DNA of 64,000 nucleotides from Paenirhizobium daejeonense (lineage in GTDB: Bacteria > Pseudomonadota > Alphaproteobacteria > Rhizobiales > Rhizobiaceae). A program made the translations under genes and the position numbers. The notes beneath the pieces were generated by a model, which was given only the letters and a program-made list of their open reading frames with translations, ran no database searches and was not told the origin of the DNA. This document shows, piece after piece, positions 19,794-28,535 of the stretch. The stretch is taken from assembly GCF_014280875.1 (NCBI RefSeq), contig NZ_JACLAL010000004.1, forward strand, positions 310,001-374,000. Direction: 5' to 3'. Positions within the stretch are counted from its first letter, which is position 1. The number at the start of each line of letters is the position of its first letter.

Positions 19794-20597
19794 TTGATCA
19801 ACTGGGTGCGTATTGTCGTCAACATGACCATTCTGGCGATCGTGACGATCGTCCTTGCGCCCATTCAGGTTCTGGCTCTTTTCTTTGACTGGAAGCTGCG
19901 TCGGCGTCTGCCGAGGCTTTGGCATCGCGTCGCCTGTCGCATGCTGGGCATCCGCGTCCATGTTCACGGTGCGATCGATCGCCGCCGTCCCCTGATGCTC
20001 GCCGCCAACCACGCGTCGTGGAAGGACATTCTGGTTCTCGGCTCGCTGGCCGATGTTGTCTTCATTGCCAAGACCGAGGTGGCTTCCTGGCCGGTCTTCG
20101 GTCTTCTGGCAAAGCTGCAGAAGAGCATTTTCGTGGTCCGCGAGGAGCGGCGTCGCACCGGCGATCAGGTGAACGAGATTGCCTCCCGGATGGCGGATGG
20201 CGAGATCGTCGTGCTCTTCCCGGAAGGCACGACCTCCGATGGTAATCGCGTGCTCGAGGTCAAGACGTCGCTCTTCGGTGCGGCATCCGTTGCCCTGCCG
20301 CTCGCTCCGCAAGGGGTGGTGCATGTCCAGCCTGTGGCGATCGCCTATACCCGTGTTCATGGCCTGCCGATGGGACGCTATCATCGCCCGATTGCCGGCT
20401 GGCCGGGTGATATAACACTCCTGCCGCATCTTATGGGCATATTGAAAGCCGGTGCTCTCGATGTGGATGTGAGCTTCGGCGAGACCTATGATTACGCCGA
20501 AGGCAGCAACCGCAAGCATCTCGCGGCTTTCGTGGAAAGTCGCATGCGCAGGATGCTGCTTGGGCACTTGCGTGGGCGTCCTGTAAGCGACCTGTGA
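19794..20597 (+). CDS. olsA: Lyso-ornithine lipid O-acyltransferase / PlsC-family acyltransferase
   Basis: This 267-residue membrane-anchored acyltransferase carries the PlsC motifs NHASWKD (HX4D catalytic, near residue 72) and LFPEGTTSDG (near residue 143). It has one N-terminal membrane segment. By sequence and by position between mur and miaB it corresponds to OlsA, which esterifies lyso-ornithine lipid to give ornithine lipid and can also act in phosphatidic acid synthesis. The start is TTG, supported by GGAGG 7 bases upstream; no in-frame ATG is suitable. A 9-codon ORF (19768-19797) overlaps the TTG. The partner olsB is at 2578-3456. Confidence 0.82.
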   Translation: MINWVRIVVNMTILAIVTIVLAPIQVLALFFDWKLRRRLPRLWHRVACRMLGIRVHVHGAIDRRRPLMLAANHASWKDILVLGSLADVVFIAKTEVASWPVFGLLAKLQKSIFVVREERRRTGDQVNEIASRMADGEIVVLFPEGTTSDGNRVLEVKTSLFGAASVALPLAPQGVVHVQPVAIAYTRVHGLPMGRYHRPIAGWPGDITLLPHLMGILKAGALDVDVSFGETYDYAEGSNRKHLAAFVESRMRRMLLGHLRGRPVSDL

Positions 20598-20641
20598 TTT
20601 TTTCGGTTTAATCGTCGCGCAAAAACCACTAAATAGCCGGC

Positions 20642-22048
20642 ATGACCCAGGACATCGCCATTTCTTCAGCATCCGACCTGCCGGCCGCCGGATCAACCAC
20701 AGCATCGCGCAAGGTCTTCATCAAGACCTACGGCTGTCAGATGAACGTCTACGATTCCGGCCGCATGACCGATGCGCTGGCAGCCGAAGGCTATGTCGCG
20801 ACCGAGGAGATGGAAGAGGCCGACCTCGTCCTGCTCAACACCTGTCATATCAGGGAGAAGGCGGCCGAGAAGGTCTATTCCGCGCTTGGTCGCCTGCGCG
20901 AGACAAAGAAGGCGCGTGCTGCCGAAGGCCGCGAGTTCATGATCGGCGTTGCCGGTTGCGTTGCTCAGGCCGAAGGCGAGGAAATCTCCCGCCGCGAACC
21001 GGCCGTCGATGTCGTGATCGGCCCGCAGACCTATCATCGCCTGCCGCAGGCTCTCAAACGTGCCCGCACCGGCGAGCGCGTGGTCGATACCGAATATGCG
21101 CTGGAAGACAAGTTCGAGCACCTTCCCGATCCGAAGAAGGCAAAGGCCGGCCCGCGTAACGTCACCGCATTCCTGACCGTGCAGGAAGGCTGCGACAAGT
21201 TCTGCACCTTCTGCGTCGTTCCCTATACGCGTGGCTCCGAGGTTTCCCGGCCGCTCGCGCAGATCGTTGGAGAGGCGGAAAAGCTCGTTGCAACCGGCGT
21301 GCGCGAACTCACCCTGCTGGGCCAGAACGTCAATGCCTGGCATGGCGTCGATGCCGCCGGACAGGAACTCGGCCTTGGCGATCTCCTTTACCGGCTGGCG
21401 GAAATTCCCGGCCTTGCTCGCCTGCGCTACACCACCAGCCATCCCCGCGACATGGACGACCGGCTGATCGAGGCGCACCGCGATCTAAGGATGCTGATGC
21501 CCTATCTGCATCTGCCGGTGCAATCCGGCTCCGACCGTATCCTGAAAGCGATGAACCGTCGCCACAAGGCTGCCGAATACATTGCCCTGATCGAGCGCAT
21601 CCGTGCCGCCCGCCCCGACATCGCGCTATCAGGCGACTTCATCGTCGGCTTCCCCGGGGAAACGGACGAGGACTTCGAGGCGACCCTCGAACTCGTCCGT
21701 AAGATAGGTTATGCACAGGCTTATTCGTTCAAGTATTCGACCCGCCCGGGCACACCCGGCGCCGATCTGCCGGATCAGGTTCCCGAGGACGTAAAGACCG
21801 AAAGGCTTGCCCGGCTTCAGGAATTGCTGCTTCAGCAGCAGCATGAATTCGCCCGCTCCTTGATTGGCGAAACAATCGACCTACTTCTGGAGAAGCCGGG
21901 ACGGTTGCCGGGACAGCTGATCGGACGCTCTCCATGGTTGCAGTCTGTGAATGTTGATGCAAAGTCATCGCAAATCGGTGACATTATAAATGTACGAATC
22001 ACCGCAGCCGGCCCAAACAGCTTGTTTGCCGAGGTGGCAGAGAGTTAG
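20642..22048 (+). CDS. miaB: tRNA-2-methylthio-N6-dimethylallyladenosine synthase MiaB
   Basis: MiaB is a radical-SAM enzyme that methylthiolates i6A37 of tRNAs. The 468-residue protein has the N-terminal UPF0004 domain with three cluster cysteines (YGCQMN, NTCHIRE, AGCVAQ), the radical-SAM core with CDKFCTFC (CxxxCxxC) near residue 180, and a C-terminal TRAM domain. All six cluster cysteines are present. It heads the miaB-phoH-ybeY-corC-lnt run; spacings are 40, 17, 12 and 90 bases, consistent with an operon. Two 4Fe-4S clusters are expected from the family. Confidence 0.97.
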   Translation: MTQDIAISSASDLPAAGSTTASRKVFIKTYGCQMNVYDSGRMTDALAAEGYVATEEMEEADLVLLNTCHIREKAAEKVYSALGRLRETKKARAAEGREFMIGVAGCVAQAEGEEISRREPAVDVVIGPQTYHRLPQALKRARTGERVVDTEYALEDKFEHLPDPKKAKAGPRNVTAFLTVQEGCDKFCTFCVVPYTRGSEVSRPLAQIVGEAEKLVATGVRELTLLGQNVNAWHGVDAAGQELGLGDLLYRLAEIPGLARLRYTTSHPRDMDDRLIEAHRDLRMLMPYLHLPVQSGSDRILKAMNRRHKAAEYIALIERIRAARPDIALSGDFIVGFPGETDEDFEATLELVRKIGYAQAYSFKYSTRPGTPGADLPDQVPEDVKTERLARLQELLLQQQHEFARSLIGETIDLLLEKPGRLPGQLIGRSPWLQSVNVDAKSSQIGDIINVRITAAGPNSLFAEVAES

Positions 22049-22088
22049 AGTGAGGGCCTGATACCTGATCCAACAGGAGCCTTATCGC

Positions 22089-23144
22089 TTGAACGCACAA
22101 GAAGTGATTTCTTCACCTTCGCGCAACACCCGAACCGCTGCGACCGACGCCAATCACTTCATCTTGACGTTCGAGAACAATCGCTTCGCCAGCGAACTGT
22201 TCGGTCAATTCGATCAGCACCTGAAGTTGCTGGAGCAGCGTCTTCAAATCGACGCGCGAGCGCGCGGAAACTCCGTATCCATCTCGGGTGATCTGGTCGC
22301 CACCAATCAGGCGCGCAGGGCGCTCGATTTCCTTTATGCCCGGCTTCAGAGCGGCGGCACGGTGGAAATCTCCGATGTGGAGGGGGCCATCCGCATGGCA
22401 GTTGCCGCCGATGATCAGCTGTCTCTGCCGACGATGGAGCGCAAGGCCAAGCTGACGATGGCGCAGATCTCCACGCGCAAGAAGACGATCGCTGCTCGTA
22501 CGCCGACGCAGGATGCCTACATGCGGGCGCTGGAACGCTCCGAACTGGTCTTCGGCGTCGGTCCGGCCGGTACCGGCAAGACCTATCTGGCCGTTGCGCA
22601 TGCCGCCCAACTTCTGGAGCGCGGTCTGGTCGATCGCATCGTGCTGTCCCGCCCGGCTGTTGAAGCCGGTGAACGTCTTGGCTTCCTGCCCGGCGACATG
22701 AAGGAAAAGGTCGATCCGTATCTGCGGCCGCTCTATGATGCCCTCTACGACATGATCCCGGGCGACAAGGTGGAACGCGCAATCACCGCCGGCGTCATCG
22801 AAATCGCGCCGCTGGCCTTCATGCGTGGCCGTACGCTTTCCAACGCTGCCGTGATCCTCGACGAGGCCCAGAACACCACGTCGATGCAGATGAAGATGTT
22901 CCTGACCCGTCTCGGCGAGAATGCCCGGATGATCGTGACCGGCGACCCGAGCCAGGTGGACCTGCCCCGAGGCGTGACCTCCGGTCTGGTCGAGGCTCTT
23001 CAGATCCTGAAAGGTGTCGAGGGCGTCTCGGTCGTGCGCTTCAAGGATGTCGATGTCGTACGCCATCCTCTGGTCGGACGTATTGTAAAGGCCTATGATG
23101 CCCAGTATGCGGTGCACGAGGAAAGCGAAAAGACCGACCGGTGA
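22089..23144 (+). CDS. phoH: PhoH-like ATPase (YbeZ)
   Basis: The 351-residue PhoH/YbeZ protein has an N-terminal KH-like region and a P-loop NTPase domain with Walker A GPAGTGKTYLA near residue 158 and Walker B AAVILDEAQNTT near residue 255. TGDPSQVDLP follows. It is thought to work with the endoribonuclease YbeY in RNA metabolism. The start is TTG at 22089 with AGGAG about 10 bases upstream, agreeing with rhizobial homologues that begin with NA; no better ATG exists. The stop lies 17 bases before the chosen ybeY start. Confidence 0.93.
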   Translation: MNAQEVISSPSRNTRTAATDANHFILTFENNRFASELFGQFDQHLKLLEQRLQIDARARGNSVSISGDLVATNQARRALDFLYARLQSGGTVEISDVEGAIRMAVAADDQLSLPTMERKAKLTMAQISTRKKTIAARTPTQDAYMRALERSELVFGVGPAGTGKTYLAVAHAAQLLERGLVDRIVLSRPAVEAGERLGFLPGDMKEKVDPYLRPLYDALYDMIPGDKVERAITAGVIEIAPLAFMRGRTLSNAAVILDEAQNTTSMQMKMFLTRLGENARMIVTGDPSQVDLPRGVTSGLVEALQILKGVEGVSVVRFKDVDVVRHPLVGRIVKAYDAQYAVHEESEKTDR

Positions 23145-23161
23145 GGTCGAAACGGCACTCT

Positions 23162-23668
23162 ATGCAGCTACTGGACATACAGATATCGATTGAAACGGAA
23201 GGCTGGCCGGCGGAAGAGGTGCTGGAGGTCATGGCCTCTCGCGTCCTCGGCGCGGCGGCGGATTTCCTGCGCGACGAGGAAAAGCAGCCTTTCCCCGGCA
23301 TGCCGGTGGAGGTCTCGCTAGTCTTTTGTGACGACGACACCATTCAGGATATCAATGCGGAATGGCGCAATCAGGACAAGCCGACCAACGTCCTGTCCTT
23401 TCCGGCGTTCCCCCTTGTGCCGGGTGGCAAGCCCGGCCCGATGCTAGGCGATATCATCATCGCGCGCGAAACGGTGGCTCGGGAAGCTGTCGATCTGGGC
23501 AAGAGCTTCGAGGAACACCTGACGCATCTTATGGTGCATGGTTTCCTGCATCTCTTCGGTTATGATCACATGGAAGTGCAGGAGGCGGAAAGAATGGAGT
23601 CGCTTGAGACTCGCATTTTGGCGTCACTTGGCTTATCTGATCCCTATGCGGGGCAGGACCCGCTTTGA
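23162..23668 (+). CDS. ybeY: Endoribonuclease / rRNA maturation factor YbeY
   Basis: YbeY is a single-strand-specific, zinc-dependent endoribonuclease involved in 16S rRNA 3'-end maturation and small-RNA regulation in rhizobia. The 168-residue protein has the invariant motif HLMVHGFLHLFGYDH (three His zinc ligands) near residue 122 and TNVLSFPAFPL near residue 73. The ATG at 23162 aligns with homologues that begin with a short LDIQI stretch. A GTG at 23141 overlapping the phoH stop (GTGA) is an alternative that would add 7 residues. Confidence 0.94.
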   Translation: MQLLDIQISIETEGWPAEEVLEVMASRVLGAAADFLRDEEKQPFPGMPVEVSLVFCDDDTIQDINAEWRNQDKPTNVLSFPAFPLVPGGKPGPMLGDIIIARETVAREAVDLGKSFEEHLTHLMVHGFLHLFGYDHMEVQEAERMESLETRILASLGLSDPYAGQDPL

Positions 23669-23680
23669 TAGTCAGGACCA

Positions 23681-24850
23681 ATGAACGATTTTTCGACGAA
23701 AGTGGCCGCAGAGGCCGATGAAGGGTCGGAGGGTTCCTCTTCGGACGAAGGCAGTAGTCCTTCGCGGCCGGAGACACCCGGCCGACAACGTAACTCAATC
23801 TGGGCGCGCGCCGTCCGTATCCTGAAGCCGAGCCAGGCATCGAGCCTGCGGGAGGATCTGACGGATGCGTTGAAAGAAGACGCTGCCACCAGCGATGTGT
23901 TCACCCCCGACGAACGGGCGATGCTGAACAACATCCTCCGCTTCCGGGAAGTTCGCGTTGAGGACGTCATGGTTCCGCGCGCCGATATCGAGGCCGTGGA
24001 CCAGAATGTCAGCATTGGCGAGTTGATGACCATCTTCGAGGTTTCCGGCCGGTCTCGCATGCCGGTCTACAGCGAGACGCTCGATGATCCGCGCGGCATG
24101 GTGCACATCCGCGATCTCCTTTCCTATGTGACGAAAGAGGCCCGCGCCAAGCGGCGCACCGGCAACGGATCGGCGCAGATTGCTGCCGATACCTCTGCGA
24201 AGGCCGAAAAGCCGGCACGCGGGACTAAGCCCGATTTCGATCTTGGCCGCGTGGATCTTTCCAGGACCGTGGCCGAGGCCGGGATCGTGCGTTCGATCCT
24301 GTTTGTTCCGCCGTCGATGCTGGCCTCCGATCTCCTGAGCCGCATGCAGGCGGCCCGCACCCAGATCGCGCTGGTTATCGATGAGTATGGCGGCACCGAC
24401 GGCCTCGTTTCCCACGAGGACATCGTTGAAATGGTTGTCGGTGACATCGATGACGAACACGACAACGACGAGGCCATGTTCACCCGAACCTCCGACGATG
24501 TTTTCGTCGCCGACGCGCGCGTGGAACTTGAGGAAATCGCTGAGGCCATCGGTGATGACTTCGACGTACGTGACCAGATCGAGGAGGTCGACACGCTGGG
24601 CGGTTTGCTCTTCTCCGCGCTTGGCCGGATACCCGTCCGTGGCGAAGTCGTGCAGGCCTTGCCTGGCTTCGAATTCCTGATCCTTGATGCCGACCCGCGT
24701 CGCATCAAACGTGTGCGCATCACCCGCAAACGTCCGCAGGCACGGCGACGCGCCAAGGCGGATGCGGATGGGGTGGCCGTGACAGTGAAGACGAACAGTG
24801 CTCTGCAGACCACGGAAGCGTCGGCACCCGACAACAGCGTCGCATCCTGA
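23681..24850 (+). CDS. CorC/HlyC-family CBS-domain protein
   Basis: The 389-residue soluble protein has paired CBS domains (residues about 85-270, with VMVPRADIEAVD and RSRMPVYSETLDDPRGMVHIRDLL) and a CorC_HlyC domain (about 290-370, FSALGRIPVRGE). The family is often annotated hemolysin C or magnesium/cobalt efflux protein CorC, but haemolysis is not its role. The first CBS pair contains an insertion rich in Lys and Ala around residue 165. It sits between ybeY and lnt, as in many proteobacteria. A long Asp/Glu-rich N-terminus (residues 1-35) is probably disordered. Confidence 0.9.
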   Translation: MNDFSTKVAAEADEGSEGSSSDEGSSPSRPETPGRQRNSIWARAVRILKPSQASSLREDLTDALKEDAATSDVFTPDERAMLNNILRFREVRVEDVMVPRADIEAVDQNVSIGELMTIFEVSGRSRMPVYSETLDDPRGMVHIRDLLSYVTKEARAKRRTGNGSAQIAADTSAKAEKPARGTKPDFDLGRVDLSRTVAEAGIVRSILFVPPSMLASDLLSRMQAARTQIALVIDEYGGTDGLVSHEDIVEMVVGDIDDEHDNDEAMFTRTSDDVFVADARVELEEIAEAIGDDFDVRDQIEEVDTLGGLLFSALGRIPVRGEVVQALPGFEFLILDADPRRIKRVRITRKRPQARRRAKADADGVAVTVKTNSALQTTEASAPDNSVAS

Positions 24851-24940
24851 TCCTTCTGCCGCCAATGCGCGGGACAAGTCCTCCGATTTTTGGAAGACTG
24901 CCCCCGTCGTGATTCGCACGGCATAGGGCAAGGAGAATTC

Positions 24941-26533
24941 ATGGAGAGGCTGGCGGGCAGGATCATGCTGCTCTGGGGCGCCAGACGAGCGCTCCTGGCG
25001 GTTTTCGCAGGCGCATTCGGAGCTCTGGCCTTGCCGCCCGTGGGTTTTTTCGTTGCGCTCTTCGTCTCGTTCACCATTCTCGTCTGGTTGATGGATGGTG
25101 CCACCGGCAATCCTGACAAAAGCCACTCCTGGGGTCTGCGTTCCGCGTTCCTAACGGGTTGGCTTTTCGGCTTCGGCTATTTCGTCGCCGGATTGTGGTG
25201 GCTTGGCAGCGCCCTGCTGGTGGAGGCGGATGAATTTGCCTGGGCGCTTCCGCTGGCAATCCTCGGATTGCCGGCGGTGCTTGCCATCTTCTACGGCTTT
25301 GCAACGGTCGTCGCCCGCCTTCTCTGGTCCGAGGGTTGGGGCCGTCTTGCGGCCCTCGCTACCGGGTTCGGACTTGCAGAATGGCTGCGCGGCTTCGTCG
25401 CGACCGGGTTCCCGTGGAACACCATCGGCTACGGAGCAATGCCTATCCCGGTGATGATGCAGTCGGCCCATGTCATCGGCGTGCTTGGCGTCACGACGCT
25501 GGCCGTCTTTGTCTTTTCGGCTCCCGCGCTGATCGCCACGCGCAAGGGCATCGTGCCGGGCCTGACGATCGCCGGTTTGTTGTTTGCAGCTCACCTGGGA
25601 TACGGCGCCTGGCGCCTGCTGCTGCCGCCCGATATCGCTTCGACTGTCAGTCTGAACATCCGCATGGTGCAGCCTGCCATCGATCAAGCGGAGAAGGTCG
25701 GCAACGGCAGGCGCATTGAGATCTTCAATGAGCATCTTGCGCTTTCCGCGCAACCTGCCGCTCCCGGAAAGCCACGGCCCGACATCATCGTCTGGCCGGA
25801 GACGTCCATACCTTTCATCCTGACCGAAAATCCAGATGCGCTCGCCCGCATCGGCGACATGCTGCAGGACGGTCAGGTTTTGATTACGGGGGCTGTCCGT
25901 TCGGAGGAGCGCGGGGCCGGTCACGCTCCACGCTATTACAACTCGATCTACATGATCGACGACAAGGGGCAGATCCTCGCCGCTTCCGACAAGGTGCACC
26001 TGACACCTTTTGGTGAATACGTGCCCTATGAGGATATCCTGCGGCGCATTGGGTTCGACAATCTGATCAGTCTGCCGGGCGGTTTTTCCGCGGCGTCCCG
26101 CCGTTCTCCGCTGACGCTGCCCTCGGGAGTAAGTCTCTATCCGCTGATATGCTACGAGATTATCTTTCCGAACGAATGGATGGGTGATCTGGGCAAGGCT
26201 GGCGTCCTTCTGAACATCACCAACGATGCGTGGTTCGGTGCGACGCCGGGACCATATCAGCATTTCCTGCAGGCTCGGATCAGGGCCGTTGAGACCGGTC
26301 TCCCCTTGGTTCGGGACGCCAATAGTGGCATATCTGCAGTAGTTGACCCCTACGGACGCATCCTGTCCGGCCTAACGTTGAATTCCCGAGGCGTCATCGA
26401 CGCAACCATAGGCGTAGAAGCTATGGCGGATAGTGGCAACTATAGGGTGGTGAACAACTTTTGGTATGTGTTCCTGGCTGTGGCGTTCGCGGCAGTGATT
26501 TCACGTGCAGGTTTTATTTTTGGAAAGAATTGA
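24941..26533 (+). CDS. lnt: Apolipoprotein N-acyltransferase
   Basis: Lnt adds the third acyl chain to the N-terminal Cys of lipoproteins, the last maturation step after Lgt and LspA. The 530-residue protein has about six N-terminal membrane segments and a periplasmic nitrilase-fold domain. The catalytic triad is visible: Glu in WPETSIPF, Lys in DKVHLTPFGEY, and Cys in LICYEIIFP. A final membrane segment lies near residue 505. The ATG at 24941 has AGGAG 5 bases upstream. lspA is in the same window at 1938-2429. Confidence 0.95.
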   Translation: MERLAGRIMLLWGARRALLAVFAGAFGALALPPVGFFVALFVSFTILVWLMDGATGNPDKSHSWGLRSAFLTGWLFGFGYFVAGLWWLGSALLVEADEFAWALPLAILGLPAVLAIFYGFATVVARLLWSEGWGRLAALATGFGLAEWLRGFVATGFPWNTIGYGAMPIPVMMQSAHVIGVLGVTTLAVFVFSAPALIATRKGIVPGLTIAGLLFAAHLGYGAWRLLLPPDIASTVSLNIRMVQPAIDQAEKVGNGRRIEIFNEHLALSAQPAAPGKPRPDIIVWPETSIPFILTENPDALARIGDMLQDGQVLITGAVRSEERGAGHAPRYYNSIYMIDDKGQILAASDKVHLTPFGEYVPYEDILRRIGFDNLISLPGGFSAASRRSPLTLPSGVSLYPLICYEIIFPNEWMGDLGKAGVLLNITNDAWFGATPGPYQHFLQARIRAVETGLPLVRDANSGISAVVDPYGRILSGLTLNSRGVIDATIGVEAMADSGNYRVVNNFWYVFLAVAFAAVISRAGFIFGKN

Positions 26534-26555
26534 CCAAAAACCCCTAAAATTGCAT

Positions 26556-26654
26556 AGTGCTAAAGATCATAAGTCACTACGTATGCTCCCAGTTCCGCTT
26601 TTGCGAATACAACCCGTGTTGTTATGATCGCTGGAGTGCTAAGGATTATGATCG
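26556..26654. promoter_or_regulatory. Repeated motifs upstream of the XRE regulator gene
   Basis: Two direct repeats occur in the lnt-regulator gap. AGTGCTAAAGATCAT (26556-26570) and AGTGCTAAGGATTAT (26635-26649) match at 13 of 15 positions. TTATGATCG occurs exactly twice, at 26622-26630 and 26646-26654. The second 9-mer overlaps the second 15-mer. Repeats this close to the start (26682) suggest operators, possibly for autoregulation; this is inference. Confidence 0.4.
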
Positions 26655-26681
26655 TTATGCCAACATCATCAGGAACGAAAC

Positions 26682-27101
26682 ATGATCGAGAATAAGAAGA
26701 AGCCGAACCCGATCGACATCCATGTGGGTAGTCGGATTCGCCTTCGCCGTACAATGCTGGGCATGAGCCAGGAAAAGCTAGGCGAAAGCCTCGGCATTAC
26801 GTTCCAGCAGATTCAGAAATACGAGAAGGGCACAAACCGTGTCGGCGCAAGCCGCCTGCAGAATATTTCCAGTATTCTAAACGTCCCCGTTTCTTTCTTC
26901 TTTGAGGATGCCCCAGGCGAACAGTCTGCTGGTCCGACGGGCATGGCGGAAGCGTCAAGTTCCAACTACGTGGTTGACTTCCTCTCCTCATCGGAAGGTC
27001 TCCAGCTGAACCGGGCCTTCGTCAAGATTTCCGACCCCAAGGTTCGTCGAAAGATCGTCGATCTGGTGAAGGCTCTTGCCGCCGAAGCAGATGCCGACTG
27101 A
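26682..27101 (+). CDS. XRE-family regulator, PraR/PhrR-like
   Basis: The 139-residue regulator has a Cro/C1-type helix-turn-helix (residues about 14-68: GSRIRLRRTMLGMSQEKLGE, GITFQQIQKYEKGTNRVGAS) and a short C-terminal region ending DPKVRRKIVDLVKALAAE. Length, sequence style and position just before metK match the rhizobial PraR/PhrR family, known from Azorhizobium and Rhizobium leguminosarum as a repressor of quorum-sensing and adhesion genes and from Sinorhizobium medicae as acid-inducible. The assignment rests on recollection of that family. AGGA lies 7 bases before the ATG. Repeats upstream may be autoregulatory sites. Confidence 0.8.
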   Translation: MIENKKKPNPIDIHVGSRIRLRRTMLGMSQEKLGESLGITFQQIQKYEKGTNRVGASRLQNISSILNVPVSFFFEDAPGEQSAGPTGMAEASSSNYVVDFLSSSEGLQLNRAFVKISDPKVRRKIVDLVKALAAEADAD

Positions 27102-27125
27102 GCTTGAGCTTCAGTCGTCTTGAAG

Positions 27126-27152
27126 AGAGCGGCCCTTAGGCCGCTTTTTTTC
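27126..27152 (+). terminator. Intrinsic terminator after the XRE regulator
   Basis: AGCGGCC (27128-27134) and GGCCGCT (27139-27145) form a perfect 7-base stem with the 4-base loop CTTA, followed by a run of T. It starts about 25 bases after the regulator stop and separates it from metK. Confidence 0.85.
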
Positions 27153-27170
27153 TACCTGGGGTATCGGATT

Positions 27171-27256
27171 GCGCACATAAAGATATATTTATGTCGTTGT
27201 GCGCTTGTTTTTCGACAGCGAACTGACTAACAAGAGCATGGCTTGTTCTTTGAGGG
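27171..27256 (+). promoter_or_regulatory. metK leader with two hairpins
   Basis: Hairpin A: GCGCACA (27171-27177) pairs with TGTGCGC (27198-27204). TAAA/TTTA nests inside it, and an alternative ACATAAA/TTTATGT pairing is possible. TTGTTTTT follows directly, so it looks like a second terminator or attenuator. Hairpin B: AACAAG (27229-27234) pairs with CTTGTT (27242-27247), ending 4 bases before the Shine-Dalgarno GAGGGG. It does not match SAM-II or SAM-V consensus features that I can recall. A regulatory role for metK is inferred. Confidence 0.45.
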
Positions 27257-27265
27257 GAATCCCGA

Positions 27266-28528
27266 ATGCGCGCTAATTACCTCTTCACCAGTGAATCTGT
27301 TTCTGAAGGTCATCCGGACAAGGTCTGTGACCGCATCTCCGATGAAATCGTGGACCTCGTCTATCGTGAAGCCGCCAAGACCGGCGTTGATCCCTGGACT
27401 GTCCGTATTGCATGCGAGACCTTGGCAACTACCAACCGCGTGGTGATCGCCGGCGAAGTACGCCTGCCGGGAAGCCTCCTGAAAAAGGACAAGGACGGTT
27501 CCGTTGTCAAGGATGCCTATGGTGATCCGGCAGTGAACCCCGCAAAGTTCAAAGCGGCCGCTCGCAAGGCCATCAAGGACATCGGCTACGAGCAGGACCG
27601 CTTCCACTGGAAGAAGGTGAAGATCGACGTCCTGCTGCACGCGCAGTCGGCCGATATCGCGCAGGGCGTTGACAAGGCCGCCGACCATGGCAACAGCGAA
27701 GGCGCTGGCGACCAGGGCATCATGTTCGGTTACGCCTGCCGCGAAACCCCGGATCTCATGCCGGCTCCGATCTATTATTCGCACAAGATCCTTCAACTTC
27801 TGGCCGCCGCCCGAAAAAAGGGCGAGGGGGACGCAGGTAAGCTCGGCCCTGACGCCAAGAGCCAGGTGACCGTGCGCTATGTCGACGGCAAGCCGTCGGA
27901 AGTCGACTCGATTGTTCTCTCCACCCAGCATCTCGATGAAAGCTGGGATTCGGCCAAGGTTCGTTCGGTTGTCGAGCCCTACATCCGCGAAGCTCTCGGT
28001 GACCTCAAGATCGCCGACGATTGCAAATGGTATGTCAATCCGACCGGCAAGTTCGTCATCGGCGGCCCGGATGGTGATGCCGGCCTCACCGGCCGCAAGA
28101 TCATTGTCGATACCTATGGTGGCGCGGCGCCTCATGGCGGCGGTGCATTCTCGGGCAAGGACACCACCAAGGTCGACCGTTCGGCAGCCTACGCCGCCCG
28201 TTACCTTGCAAAGAATGTGGTCGCTGCCGGTCTTGCCGACCGCTGCACCATCCAGATTTCCTACGCCATCGGCGTTGCCCAGCCGCTGTCGATCTATGTC
28301 GACTTGCATGGTACGGGCAAGGTAACGGAAGATGCAGTGGAGGCCGCGATCCGTAAGGTCATGGACCTGTCGCCGAGTGGCATCCGTCGCCATCTTGACC
28401 TGAATCGCCCTATATATGCCAAGACGTCGGCCTATGGTCACTTCGGCCGGAAGGCGGGTCGTGATGGTTCCTTCTCCTGGGAGCGCCTCGACCTCGTCAA
28501 GCCGCTCAAGGACGCCATCAAGGGTTGA
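27266..28528 (+). CDS. metK: S-adenosylmethionine synthetase
   Basis: MetK makes SAM from methionine and ATP. The 420-residue enzyme has the N-terminal signature [20 protein letters not shown], the ATP-binding region [12 protein letters not shown] (residues about 140-155), and the phosphate-binding loop GGGAFSGKD near residue 292. The protein is slightly longer than E. coli MetK because of an insertion near residues 170-195, usual in alphaproteobacteria. It is followed 7 bases later by trmB. The leader (27171-27256) carries two hairpins. Confidence 0.97.
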   Translation: MRANYLFTSESVSEGHPDKVCDRISDEIVDLVYREAAKTGVDPWTVRIACETLATTNRVVIAGEVRLPGSLLKKDKDGSVVKDAYGDPAVNPAKFKAAARKAIKDIGYEQDRFHWKKVKIDVLLHAQSADIAQGVDKAADHGNSEGAGDQGIMFGYACRETPDLMPAPIYYSHKILQLLAAARKKGEGDAGKLGPDAKSQVTVRYVDGKPSEVDSIVLSTQHLDESWDSAKVRSVVEPYIREALGDLKIADDCKWYVNPTGKFVIGGPDGDAGLTGRKIIVDTYGGAAPHGGGAFSGKDTTKVDRSAAYAARYLAKNVVAAGLADRCTIQISYAIGVAQPLSIYVDLHGTGKVTEDAVEAAIRKVMDLSPSGIRRHLDLNRPIYAKTSAYGHFGRKAGRDGSFSWERLDLVKPLKDAIKG

Positions 28529-28535
28529 TCCTGGA

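Noticed and set aside
27171-27256. SAM-II or SAM-V riboswitch in the metK leader
   Set aside because: Hairpins are present, but the conserved loop and pseudoknot sequences of these classes that I can recall are absent. It is reported as an unexplained leader instead.
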